Shown here piece after piece: positions 34,445-45,500 of a stretch of DNA of 64,000 nucleotides. Origin of the DNA: Aquarana catesbeiana (taxonomy: Eukaryota; Chordata; Amphibia; Anura; Ranidae). Location: assembly GCF_042186555.1 (NCBI RefSeq), contig NC_133328.1:62775685-62839684 (forward strand), in the 5' to 3' direction. Position 1 is the stretch's first letter; every line of letters begins with the position of its first letter. Both the position numbers and the translations under genes were made by a program. Below the pieces are notes generated by a model. It was not told where the DNA came from. It ran no database searches and saw only the letters and a list, made by a program, of their open reading frames with translations.

Positions 34445-34829
34445 CTAATACTCAACTAGTGAATGGTAGCGTTCAAAACATTCACCAATGCAAAGACCAG
34501 GATTATCAGGACAGGAGGGACAATAATAACGGGTGTCACGTCTATATACGCGCTTGCTGCAGACACATCTTTTTTGGGGGGGTTCGTTGGGTAGGGGTAC
34601 TCGGGAGGACATATAAATGCCTCTCATGCAGCCGACTGCATTTGGTTGGGGATGTGAATGGGGGAAATACGGGCGCTGCAGAAGTGGTGGGTTCCCAATT
34701 AGGATTGGCGAATGCAGCAGGAAGGGCACTATGGGCACGACGGGCCTGTGTTTGTCTTTTTGGTGGCAGCGGGACACTACTTGTGCTTGCCACCTCACCA
34801 GCTTGAACTGCACTTATGGGACTCGCCAC
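34445..34829 (-). pseudogene. PiggyBac transposase C-terminal zinc domain (remnant)
   Basis: The last 40 residues of this minus-strand frame (KRCVCSKRVYRRDTRYYC, then C-x2-C and LCIGECFERYH) match the C-terminal Cys-rich domain of piggyBac transposases, which binds the transposon ends. The order of Cys and His residues (CxxC..CxxC..C..CF..YH) is characteristic. Upstream, the LHERHLYVLPSTP block that normally precedes it lies in a neighbouring frame (34542-34829), so there is a frame shift. The catalytic DDD core is not found further upstream; the repeats from 34920 on replace it. Confidence 0.7.
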
Positions 34830-34920
34830 GTCACCAAGTGTTACTGCAGTGCTGGTATGACTACGACCGGGGTGTACTAGGCCGCTGGCGCTTGCCAGTT
34901 CACCAAAACGCTACAAAAAA

Positions 34921-35530
34921 AAGTGACAGTGATCGATCGATACTGCACTTGGGTGGGCTGGGCTGGGCCGGGCGGAGGGGCAAAACACAGGTGCTAGCAG
35001 GTATCTGGGCTTATCCCACTAACACTGCGTTTTTGGGAACCCTAAACTGCTGGGGACGCTAGTATAGATCTGATCGGATCAGATATTGATCCGATCAGAT
35101 ACTATACCACTAAGGGAGGTGTACGGTGCGTGCGTGGGTGTTAGTGGTACTGGCGCTAATCTGACGCTGCTTGGGGCTGGTGCTTGCCAGTTCACCAAAA
35201 TGCTACCAAAAAAACTGTTAGCGATCGCAGGGATCAGGCCTGACTCTGCGAACGCTGCAGTTATGCGTTTAGTGTTTTGTAAGTGACAGTGATCGATCGA
35301 TACTGCACTTGGGTGGGCTGGGCGGAGGGGCAAAACGCAGGTGCTAGCAGGTATCTGGGCTGATCCCGCTAACACTGCGTTTTTGGGAACCCTAAACTGC
35401 TGGGGACGCTAGTATAGATCTGATCGGATCAGATATTGATGTGTTCAGATACTATACCACTAAGGGAGGTGTACGGTGCGTGTACGGTGCGTGCGTGGGT
35501 GTTCGCGGTACTGGCGCTAATCTGACGCTG
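34921..35530. repeat. Tandem duplication with 360-bp period
   Basis: The phrase AAGTGACAGTGATCGATCGA starts at both 34921 and 35281, and the following sequence, including AGATCTGATCGGATCAGATATTGAT, is repeated with few changes. The first copy has an extra TGGGCTGGGCC. The second copy repeats GTGTACGGTGCGT. Confidence 0.8.
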
Positions 35531-36452
35531 CCTGGGGCGACGCATATCACCGCCGGGCGATCAGGGGGCTAAACCTTTATTCGGTAATAAACGGCGGGTG
35601 CCCTGACACTAAAAAAAATAAACGAACTAACCAGCGTCACCCGTAACAGTTATACGGTGATCAGTGGTGAAAGGGTTAACTAGGGGGCAATCAAGGGGTT
35701 AAAACATTTATTAGGTAGTATATGGGGGTCCCTGTCGCTATAAAACGCTGACAGCGAACCTAAATATTTACGTTCCTAACTAGCGTCACCAGCGACACTA
35801 ATACAGCGATCAGAAAAATGATCGCTTAGCGACACTGGTGACAGGGGGTGATCAAGGGGTTAAAACTTTATTAGGGGGGGTAAGGGGGGTACCCTAGACC
35901 TACAGGGGGGTAATACTAACTGTCCTACCACTGCTAACTGTCACAAACTGACACTATGCAGTAATCAGGAAAAAAACAAAACAAAACAAAAAAACCTGCT
36001 TGGTGTCAGTTTGTGACAGGGGGGGGGGGGTGATTGGGGGGGGATCGGGGGGCGATCGGGGGGGGATCGGGGGTGTTTAGTGTGCCTGGCATGTTCTACT
36101 GTGTGTGTGTGTGTGTGTTGGTGCACTTACATGTCTTCTCTCCTCGGTGCTGGAACGGAAACTGGCCAGCCGAGGAGAGATGACATCACATCCTCTGCCT
36201 CTGTGTACTATACAGAGGCAGGGGATGTTTCTCATTGGCTGGGAGCGATCGCGAGGGGGGGGCCACGATCGGATGGTCTCCCCCTCGTCTCTCAACTCTC
36301 CCAGCCAAACGCCGACCGCCGATGGCACCGGGGGGGGGGTCCGATCGGACCCCCCGCCCGCGGGAAGGCAATCACGTACCAGGTACGTGATTTTGCCTGC
36401 CCGTGCCGCTCTGCTCACGTATATATGCGTGAGGCGGTCGGCAAGTGGTTAA

Positions 36453-39036
36453 AATAGTCCATACATTTCACTCACATCTCGCAACTTTATACAAGACAAA
36501 CAATGAATTTAATCCTACAGAGGCTGAATCCTTCTTCTCAAAAATAACCTTACCTGAGTTATCTCAGAATCAAAAAAGCAGTTTGGATGAGCCTATAACT
36601 ATAGATGAAGTTGCTAACGCCATAAAAGACCTAAAACTTAACAAAAGACCAGGCCCAGACGGCTACTCGGCTTTATACTATAAAACATTCTCAGAAATAC
36701 TCTCTCCCATTCTCACTGAAACTTTTAACAAACTTCTAGATGGACATTCTTTTCGGCAAGAAACACTAATGGCAATTGTTTGTATGATCCCAAAACCCCT
36801 TTCTGATGATACTTCCTGTGTGAATTATCGGCCTATCTCTCTGTTAAACCTCGACATTAAATTATTAGCAAAAATAATAGCAAAACGCCTCAATAGCATT
36901 ATAGGAAAATTAATACATAGAGATCAAGTAGGCTTCATGCCAAATAGACAGGCAGGCGATAATATACGCAGGGCAGTGTTATTGGCACATATTGCTAAAA
37001 AATGGAAAATCCCTTTATGTTTTCTATCTCTCGATATTAAGAGGGCATTTGACACAGTATCCTGGCAATATATGCAATATTCATTACAAAAATGGGGTTT
37101 TGGACCCCACTTTTTAACATGGATCAAAGCATTATATAATAAACCCAAAGCCTATATAAAATATGCTGGATACAAATCTGAAGCCTTTAATATCGAAAGA
37201 GGTACCCGACAGGGTTGCCCATTATCTCCCTTATTATTTGCCCTTATACTCGAACCCATGGCCCAATACATCAGAACAAACCAAACTATAACTGGCATTG
37301 AAGTAGGAGGTATTACACACAAATTATGTATATTTGCAGACGATATATTACTTTTTCTATCATCACCACAGGTCTCTGGTCCTAACTTAATACCAGCTCT
37401 TGATGGGTTTGCAGCCCTATCCGGCCTTATGATTAATCCTAAAAAATGCCTAGTGCTTAATATTTCACTCACAAACATGGAATTGATCCCAGCTAGGGCT
37501 GCACTCCCATTCACATGGGCAGAAAAATCAATCCCATATCTTGGAATTCATTTAACAGCATCTCATTCTGACTTATTCTCAACCAATTATCCTCCTGTAT
37601 TAAGACAGATCACAAATCTAATAAAACAATGGTCGCAACTTCCTTTATCCTGGATAGGGAAGATTAATGCAATCAAAATGACTATTCTACCCAAATTGCT
37701 TTATCTATTCAGAGTCCTCCCTATTCCAATTCCTTCCTATTTTTTGAGAATAGTACAAAAAAGAGCAACTTCGTTTATATGGGGCTCTTCTAAACCACGT
37801 ATACCTATACACACACTACATCTTCCCAAAAATAAAGGAGGCCTGGGATACCCTAATTTTACTAACTACTACAGAGCAGCACATTTGGCCAGTCTGTCCA
37901 AATACCATGCAAAACAGGAAATCCCATTATGGGTATTTATAGAGGCTTCAGAAAATGACCCTCTATTAATATCAAATTTATTATGGCTTGATCCTAAAGA
38001 CCGCTTTAAAATTCATAATCCCATAACTAAACACTTCTTATCTCTCTGGGATAAACTAAAAACCAAATATCAGTTACAATCTCCACACAATCCTCTCCTT
38101 TCTTTTATCAGAAATCCGGCCTTTTATCCGGCATGGATCTACCCAAATTCTTTTAAAGCTTGGACAACATTAGGCATTCAGACACTAAATGACTTCATAG
38201 CATCTAAATCATTCCTTTCATTCCCATCGCTTAGAGAAAAATATGATCTACCAAACTCTGAGATATTTAGATATCTCCAAATCAAAAATTTCTATACACC
38301 ATTCCTAAAGGGGGATACACCATTATCCCAATTATCCATTTTTGAATCAATCTGTACAAAAGATCCATTTGCTAAAGGTACAATTTCATCACTTTATAAT
38401 CAATTATATGGAGTAGCAAATCTTAATAGACCCTCTTACGTTCAGAGGTGGGAGGAGGACCTGGGACGAACTTTAGAAGACACAGACTGGTCTAACATAT
38501 GGCTCACATCTAAGTCATCTTCACCCAACATCTTAGCACTGGAGACAAATTATAAAGTCCTAACTCGCTGGTACCTTGTACCCGCTAGAGTGGCAAAATA
38601 TTCACCTAATACCTCAGCTCTTTGTTTTCGAGGATGCCCAGAAATAGGCACATATTTACACATATGGTGGACGTGCCCAGTAATCCAAACCTTCTGGAAG
38701 GAAGTCTTCGTGATTGCATCTAAAATATTTAAAAAAATAATACAACCAGATCCATATTTAACTTTACTTAATCTAAAACCGGAATGGTTAACACTCTCTC
38801 AATTCAAACTTATGATCCAACTAATAACGGCTGCAAAACAAACAGTGGCCAAGGCATGGAAATCTCCTACATTGGTACTAGCAGAAACAATTCATAGAAT
38901 GAATAATACAATGTCCCATGCTAAGATGGTAGCCATCGATCAAAATCAAATTCCAAAATTTGAAAAACTTTGGCATCCTTGGATAAAACAACAGTTCCTG
39001 TCAAACTTTAATGACTCTGTCCTGTTGCCATGGTAA
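36453..39036 (+). pseudogene. LINE ORF2, reverse transcriptase part
   Basis: Open for about 860 codons to TAA at 39034-39036. Motifs in order: NKRPGPDGYSALYY, NYRPISLLNLDIKLLAKI, QVGFMPNRQ, motif A SLDIKRAFDTVSW, TRQGCPLSPLLFALILEP, the catalytic FADD (37333-37344) and an LGIHL block. A C-terminal Cys-His knuckle (CFRGC..H..C, near 38625-38680) ends the protein. The FADD box and layout place it in the L1/Tx1 superfamily. No stop or frame shift was found, so apart from the piggyBac-type insertion ORF2 looks intact. Confidence 0.9.
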
Positions 39037-39465
39037 CAGATTAAATGACTTACAGAGACACCCATTCTAAGGCTTCAAAGAGAACTAAAAAGAATAATAA
39101 ACTGACGAGCGGGACAACCTTGTGGACCATACCTCTACCTTTCAACCCTTTTTCTTCTTTCTCTTTCCTTTTCTCCACCTTACGATTAAAGCTCATTATC
39201 AGAATTTATTTGACCTATATACACTCTACTTGTAAATAATATGTATAGTAGGTATAAATCATTTAAATACCTACAAAAGTAACTAAGGAAATGATATATA
39301 CCTTTAATTTAGGTTTACATGAACCCAATGTTTAATATTTGAAATTTCATGATATTTACCTATATAAACCCTACTGTAAAACAATGAGCTTACTTTATAG
39401 ATCCTTGTAAACTTACTTTATGTATCTTTATAACATTGTATACTCAATAAACTTCTTTTGACAAG
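39037..39465 (+). other. LINE 3' untranslated region
   Basis: About 430 bp, with AATAAA at 39446-39451 only 14 bases before the end. It ends TTTTGACAAG without poly(A), unlike mammalian L1. Confidence 0.6.
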
Positions 39466-39481
39466 GAAGACTACCTTGAGC

Positions 39482-40289
39482 AGGTCAACCACCTTAAAGA
39501 TAAATTTGTGCAGAAAGGGTACAATGACAAAAAATTGGATGAAATTGAAAATTGGCAGAGATTCCTAGGAACCAGTGTCTCAAGAAGAAAGAGCACCAAG
39601 AGTCTAACAATCAGCACCAATTGAGCTTTATCTTGGGCTTCCACTGTCAGTATAGGGAAATTGAGAGGATATACAAAAAACATTGGTATATTCTTTGCAA
39701 GGATAGACATCTGGGAGAGATATTACCACAACAGCCGAAATTCATATACAGAAGGGCCCCCAGTTTTAGAGACCAGATTGTTAAAAAGATCTTGGACCCT
39801 CCAAAAGCTTTGAAAATAGATCTTAGAGGTTTTTACAGCTGCAGGAAATGCATATGCTGCAGAACTGTGAGAACGTACCATAGGGGGGTGATGAATGTTA
39901 CCAACAGAGATGGAGAAACATTTGAGATAAGGGAATTCAGTACCTGTAACTCCTCTCATGTGGTGTATCTCATATGGTGTCCTTGCGGTTTATTTTATGT
40001 GGGTAGGACCAAAAGATCACTGAAAGTTAGAATAGCGGAACACCTGACCAATATAAGAAATGGGTATACATACCACAGTGTCTCGCTACATTTTAGAGAG
40101 AAACACCAGCAGGATCCGTCATTGCTACAGTTCTGTGGCATTGACGTAGTGCACTCCTCTTGGAGAGGGTCAAATAGGGTAAGGGATTTATCCCGAAGGG
40201 AAACCCAATGGATATTCCTTTTGAAACGTTTAGCACCTAGAGGGTTAAATATCGAACTGGACCTGAACTGTTTCTTAAATGATTTTTAA
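39482..40289 (+). pseudogene. Penelope linker and GIY-YIG endonuclease, plus copy
   Basis: Penelope coding resumes after the LINE. A short mismatch block near 39541-39560 differs by 4 bp from the minus copy and shifts the frame; from 39552 the frame is open to TAA at 40287-40289. It contains the CRKCICCRT Cys cluster, the GIY-YIG pair as GLFYVGRT (about 39987-40010), the Arg-bearing RIAEHL block, and the Glu-bearing RRETQW block. All expected nuclease motifs are present here. Confidence 0.85.
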
Positions 40290-42057
40290 GATGTTTTAGG
40301 GAGATGTTATAAGGATAGTGCAGCTGATATCTATAAACACTATTGTAGTTATCGTGTACCTATAAGTGGATGGGGTGAGGTGAGAAACCATGGGCTATAG
40401 TGGGCGCACTATGATCACATGGTGATGTGCACATATATACACTTTATTATATAATTTTATTTGCACTGTACATTTATATGAGGGGTAATAATGGTAATCA
40501 CAATTGTTTGTTAGTATTAATTATTCAAAAAATTTTTTTTAATGCATTAGATTAAAAATTAGGCACACGATTTTTAAAATAAATAAGGGAAGTAGTTGTA
40601 AAGAGGAGGAGATTGTGAGCATTTAGAACACTATGAGCACAGGTTGGAGGGGTATTCTTTTGGGTCACGATATTGATCCTAAACAATCATGATATCATAT
40701 TTGCATCTCCCTTTTATTATAATTTTCAAATTTTTAAATTTTTAATCTTTTGACCAATTAATTTTAAATAAATTTCCTTTTTCTTTTTATTAAAATCCTC
40801 ATGTAACTAGAGGAATATGGGATCAAGCCCATCCATTCAGATATCCATATACAGTAAAAGATAAGCTTTCCATTAGTTATTGGTAGTATTCGATGGAATA
40901 TTTATATATAGTTTTATAACTTTATATTTTTGTATTTTAAAACGATTATTATTGTAATGCTAGTAATCATTCTTTGCACCTTGGATGAGTAATCCATATT
41001 AGCATTGGTATAATTATGTTGCAGTTTTGTGGATTGTATAAGTATTGTAGATTGCAGGGACGTTGCTGTGCTGATGGCGGATTCGTATCAACACTGCAGT
41101 GTCAGTAAATGCTGTTATAAGTTACATCTATATTACAATATGATCAGGAGTTGCGGAAGCTCTGCTTAATACATGCCGCTTTGTAAGAATGGAGATTTGG
41201 TGGTTGCGGGGACACGAGATGTGCGCAGGCGCGTCAGGGTTTCTCCAATCATGTGATAGTGGGAGGATATAAAAGCATCTAATGTCACACCATACAGCCA
41301 ATCCCATGATTAAGTCGGTGTATGACGAAACATGTCGGGGCGTGGCTGTATGACGTACCCCACCAGTGACGAGTGACGCTGCTGCATTGTATGAGGAAGT
41401 GACACATCGTTAGAGCGGTGAGGCGCCGGATAGGTGAGAGAAGCAGTCTGACGCCTGCACACCTCGGGTCCGCCGTGACCGCATCTCTATGGTAGCTGTT
41501 CTTTATGCTGATTGTGCTGTGCTTTGAAGATCGACTTGCTGTGGAATTGATTCTTTGCTTGTTCACATTGGAAATGTGTGAGTTTTATACTTTTAATTTG
41601 GAGTGCTTTTAATAAATTGTTATACGGTTTTGCACTATTGGAGTAGTTTCTTATTTCACATATGGAACGATCCCTGCACACGATTCTGGCATCTGAGCTG
41701 CCGATGTGATCCTTGTGATACGATTGTTAATGCTTTTGAGCCCTAACACGAAAGTGTGGGCATTGGAAGTCGGTGAGTGGATTTTCATAGGGAGTGGGAT
41801 CACTGAACACTTGGGTGTGGTGGAAGTTGAAGAGGAGACCTGAAATTCAAAGACTGTTTTTTACTTCAGCTTTTCACCTTGATATAGTTTATGTTTTTAT
41901 TTTCATTTCCACACTTGTCACTTGGTGGACACTGTTTAAACATATGTTTTAGTCACTCATTAATATCTCTTATAAGGAATCATTTCTTATTATGAGTCAG
42001 TTAGTTATTACTGTTTTATAACCTATTCACATTGTTCAGCGCCACTGTGTTTTTTTT
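40290..42057 (+). other. Penelope 3' untranslated region, plus copy
   Basis: Near-identical inverted partner of 20516-22278, differing by scattered substitutions and small indels. It contains the hammerhead-like motif at 41305-41336 and ends CACTGTG, T-run, then the 42058-42097 tail. Confidence 0.6.
41305..41336 (+). ncRNA. Degenerate hammerhead-like motif (plus copy)
   Basis: ATGATTA, then GTC-GGTGTAT-GAC, GAAA and ACATGTC. The GAAAC-N2-GTC part fits the minimal stem III typical of Penelope ribozymes; the ACATGT stem is self-complementary, as in dimer-acting forms. The first core block is mutated, including the G8 position. Confidence 0.35.
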
Positions 42058-42111
42058 TATTCACTTAGTCACATTTATTTAAAAACACTTATTTTACAAT
42101 GTACAAAGCTT

Positions 42112-42433
42112 GCTTGTGATCAGGGGAACCTCTCACCATAAGGAGTGCTTATTGGCATTTTGCCAAGAAATAAAAGACTCAGAGTATCTACAAGAACCTA
42201 ATCAGAATGTTTAGAAAGAAAAATAAAGACATAAATCCGCTATTCTCGCCTACCTGAAAAGAACCTGTAAAGGCAGAAACTACACACAGGAAGATATGAG
42301 GTTAATTATTGAGGGTGTTGTAGGGACAGGTACAGGTTGGGACTGGACCAAGGTCGGAACTATATCTACTGTAGAACCGGTGGGTACAGCTGCAACTGAT
42401 TACAAGCTTAACACAGAACAAGGGTGAGATGAT
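42112..42433 (+). other. ERV3 leader and 5' gag, decayed
   Basis: ERV3 sequence resumes after the 14-bp duplication. By position it should hold the start of gag; several stop codons interrupt each frame. Confidence 0.45.
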
Positions 42434-42940
42434 ATGTGGACTGGATTAACAACTCACATGTTAGAGATTTTTAAACCAAAATCTTCATTGCCTACCGCCA
42501 TAGCATGCAAACAAAAGACAGGAGAATCAGTTCTTGAATTTTGGAAAAGATTCAATGATGTGTGGACACAGGAAGCCGGTTTGGGTATTCAGCTAGATAT
42601 GGATCCATTATTGATCCAGACTTTTCTTAGTAATCTCAAACCCCATTTAGTGGTCCCAGTCAAACAAATGATTACTGAAAGGTCAACTCTTCCTAGAGCT
42701 GACTCTGGCAAAGCAATTTCACAGAAAGATGCAGCAAGTTGTTTTGATATACCAAAGCCATCACCTGTCTCCACACAACATTTCCAAGGAAATATGTAGG
42801 GAAACTTTAGAGGACGAGGTAGAGGCAGGTTTAGAGGCAGAAATGGAGGAGGGATGAGTCGCCCTAGAAACAATGGATGTTTCAACTGCAGTGCCGAGGA
42901 TCACTGTGTGTCCTCACCCCACCTCTCCTCAGACTCCTGA
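42434..42940 (+). pseudogene. ERV3 gag, capsid end and nucleocapsid (remnant)
   Basis: The open stretch 42434-42799 has the capsid C-terminal signature: a Trp-start helix, CKQKTGESVLEFWKRF-type sequence (about residues 26-41) and an LSNLKPHL block. After an in-frame TAG at 42797-42799 the same frame continues as a basic GRGRGRFRGRN linker and a single Cys knuckle, CFNCSAEDHC, that has lost the normal CCHC spacing. Gag forms the particle and binds genomic RNA. This copy is broken. Confidence 0.75.
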
Positions 42941-43097
42941 CTATAGCTCTGCCCCTAACCAGACACAACAACCACAGGCATACATCCAACAAGGTCCAAC
43001 ATTTCCAATAAAATGGGGAAATCAACAACAATGATGGGGCCCGGAGGGTAGTGTCCCAGCTTTTCCTTTTGTCTCAAATGATTTCACTGACAGTCCA

Positions 43098-43454
43098 ATG
43101 GTTGTCATTTCAGTAAATGGGAGACCCCTTCCCTATCTCGTTGATAGCGGGGCCATTGGGAGTACTATTTGTGAAGATCATTTCAAAGGCAAATGGGAAC
43201 CAGCAGAACCCTCTTCGGGAATTAATGGGATACTGACAAAAACATATAGGACCCCACCCCTACCAATAGAAGATAATGAAGGTTACAGCATATGCACACA
43301 CTCTTTTAGGATAATACCAAGGTGCCCTGTAAATTTGATGGGAAGAGACTTTGGGCCACTAGAAATCACAGTTAGAACCAACTCAGAAGGAGGTCTAGAC
43401 ATTTCCTCAGATAAAATCACTATAGTAGTGACAGGACAGTGCATGCATCCCTGA
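43098..43454 (+). pseudogene. ERV3 aspartic protease (remnant)
   Basis: The catalytic box is present as LVDSGAIGSTI (usual form DTGA or DSGA), and the C-terminal LMGRDF matches the conserved LLGRD of retroviral proteases. The spacing of about 70 residues between them is normal. Retroviral protease works as a dimer to cleave Gag-Pol. The frame closes at 43454, near the hAT fragment border, so nothing of reverse transcriptase follows. Confidence 0.75.
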
Positions 43455-43469
43455 TCATGGCCCACTGGT

Positions 43470-45500
43470 GTGGGGAAAAAAAACAAGCTCCTCTGACCCT
43501 GTCCTGGTGCCATAGTCGCACAGGTACTCATTGATGGCCCTCTGCTGCATGTCACAGATTAGGTGGTTCTTGGGCAGGTTAAATTCCTTTTGGAGGTCAG
43601 CCAGCCGAGCACTGGCATTATATGACCGGCGGAAATGCACACAGGCTTTCCTGGCCTGCCTCAGGACATCCTGTAAGCCCGGGTACCTGCCCAAGAACCG
43701 CTGCACCACCAAGTTAAGGACGTGAGCCAAACAGGGCACATGGATCAGTTGTCCCTGTCGGAGGGCGGAGAGGAGGTTGGCGCCATTGTCGCAAACCACC
43801 ATTCCTGGCTTAAGCTGGCGTGGCGTCAACCACCTCTGAACCTGCCCCTGCAGAGCTGACAGAATCTCTGCTACAGTGTGGCTCCTGTCCCCCAAGCACA
43901 CCAGCTCAAGCACCGCATGGCATCTTTTGGTCTGCGTACTTGCGTAGCCTCTTGAACGCCTACGGAGCACCGCTGGTTCCTGAGGACAAAGCACAGGAAG
44001 AGGCCATGGAGGAAGAAGAAGAGGAGGGGGTGGAGGAGAGAGTTGTGTCAGAATCACCAGTAGTAGCATTTTGGAGGCGTGGTGGCGGAACAACCTCCAA
44101 CACTACTGCACCTTGTCCTGCATCCTTCCCAGCTGCCAGCAGAGTCACCCAGTGCGCCATGAAACTTAGGTAATGTCCCTGTCCATGCCTGCTGGACCAT
44201 GAGTCAGCGGTAATATGCACCCTACCGCTGACCGCCCTGTCCAACGAGGCCAAAACATTGCCTTCCACATGCCAGTAGAGAGCCGGAATCGCCTTCCATG
44301 AGAAAAAGTGGCGTTTGGGAACCTGCCACTGAGGAACCGCACATTCCACAAACTCACGGAAGGGGGCAGAGTCTACCAACTGAAAAGGTAGCAGTTGAAG
44401 TGCTAGCAATTTTGCCAAGCTAGCATTCAACTGCTGGGCATGTGGATGGCTGGGAGCGAACTTCTTTCTGCGGTGCAGCAGCTGGGGCAGGGAAATTTGC
44501 CTGGTACAATCTGACATCTGTGTACCAATAGCAGATTGCCCGCAAGTACTTGGCTGTGACACACCTAATTCTACACCTTTATTCCTCTCAGTGTAGGTCT
44601 CAGAGAGGACTGAAGGTATAGTGGGGTTGGAGATCCCAGCTGATGAGGAGCAAGGAGAGGTCCTCTTTGTTCTTTGGTGTGGGTCTTTTAGGTACGCTTG
44701 CCAACGAACTGCATGGCAGGTCAACATATGTCTGGTCAAGCATGTGGTGCACAAGCGGGAGATGTTTTGGCCACGCGAGATACGCTTGAGACATATGTTG
44801 CAAATAGCAGTGGTGTGATCTGATGCACTTGTCTCAAAAAAGCCCACACCAAAGAACTTTTGGAATAACGCACAGAGACAGCAGCGCCCTGTACATGCGG
44901 AGCTCTGTGGTGTGATGCAGTTGGTGTGCTGCCCTTAAGCTGGCCCCTGGAGGGCATCCTGTCTCGTTAGTGATGTGCCTCCTCCCTCCTATCAGGCACC
45001 CATGTGGAGTCAGTGACCTTATCATCCCCTCCCTCCTCATCACTGGAGCAAACCTGGCAGTATGCTGCAGCAGGGGGAACATGACTGCCAGATTGCTGTC
45101 CTTCTTGGGCACCCCCTCTGTCTGGGCTCACGTTACTGCCTTCATTTAGCTGAGTACCATCATCGGAGCCTTCAAAATGCTGGGCATCCTCCTGGAGCAT
45201 ATACCCAACACTGTGGTCAAACAGTTCGGGGGACTCCTCAGGAGGACATGGTGGGGCTAGGGAAGGAGTGACTGATGCCATTGAGCCGAGGGAAGAGGCC
45301 GCGTTGGCAGCTGCTTTGCCAAACAAAGTACCCTGAGCCTGGGTGAGAGAGGATGAGGGGTATGAGGACGGCTTGGTCATCCACTCGACCAAGTCTTCCG
45401 CATGTTGCGGCTCGATACGGCCAGCTGCCGAAAAAAAGGCCAAGCGTGTCCCATGAGTGCTGATGAGGATGCACCGTGTCCACGACCAGCACTGTTGCCT
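43470..45500 (-). pseudogene. hAT transposase (BED-type), truncated and frame-shifted
   Basis: Three open blocks on the minus strand: 44967-45443 (FFSAAGRIEPQHAEDLVEW, acidic/Ser-rich N-terminus), 43960-44847 (Cys/His cluster CNICLKRISRG..CLTRHMLTCH resembling a BED finger, then the catalytic-core start HITADSWSS and LSFMAHWV), and 43470-44093 (CDNGANLLSALRQG, HVPCLAHVLNLVVQRFLG, LPKNHLICDM). A frame shift lies in a Ser-codon repeat near 44010-44040. A short internal deletion follows CDM, and the hATC dimerisation domain is missing. Related to ZBED-like hAT transposases. Confidence 0.8.

Larger units (their letters stand above)
31367..36448 (-). mobile_element. PiggyBac-type element, 5.1 kb, inside LINE ORF2
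   Basis: TTAA at 31363-31366 and 36449-36452 flank inverted ends CCACTT and AAGTGG. Precise removal with one TTAA restores the ORF2 frame. The left 400 bp (CAGCCCCGGAAGGATTTACCC, CGCAAAAGTTATAGC) define the same family as the small TTAA MITEs at 55657, 58870 and 61866. The interior holds a transposase C-terminal remnant on the minus strand (34445-34813), a 1-kb palindrome and a tandem duplication. It is not autonomous as it stands. Confidence 0.8.
27985..39465 (+). mobile_element. L1-type LINE inserted in Penelope plus copy
   Basis: It is flanked by the perfect 16-bp duplication GAAGACTACCTTGAGC (27969-27984 and 39466-39481), and Penelope coding sequence continues on both sides. It contains a GC-rich 5' leader starting GGGGGGGCAGGAGGCGG, ORF1 (coiled coil plus RRM-like), ORF2 (endonuclease plus reverse transcriptase) and an AATAAA signal near the 3' end (39446-39451). 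There is no poly(A) tail; the element stops at TTTTGACAAG. It appears full length. A 5.1-kb piggyBac-type element splits ORF2. Confidence 0.9.
20338..42097. mobile_element. Penelope-like element, inverted dimer
   Basis: A minus-strand copy (20338 to about 25160) is joined head-to-head to a plus-strand copy (about 25160-42097). The whole unit is flanked by the 14-bp duplication AATGTACAAAGCTT (20324-20337 and 42098-42111), so it integrated once as a dimer. Each copy encodes a Penelope-type reverse transcriptase followed by a GIY-YIG endonuclease. The junction lies in a seven-base A/T tract shared by both partners. The plus copy is split by the LINE at 27985-39465. Truncated inverted partners are a known habit of Penelope elements. 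Confidence 0.85.

Noticed and set aside
36077..36457. Overlapping frames of 113-125 codons on both strands
   Set aside because: GC-rich non-coding end of the piggyBac-type element; frames on both strands in the same place with no domains point to base composition.
43820..44173. Plus-strand frame of 117 codons within the hAT gene
   Set aside because: Antisense shadow of the Ser-rich hAT transposase segment.
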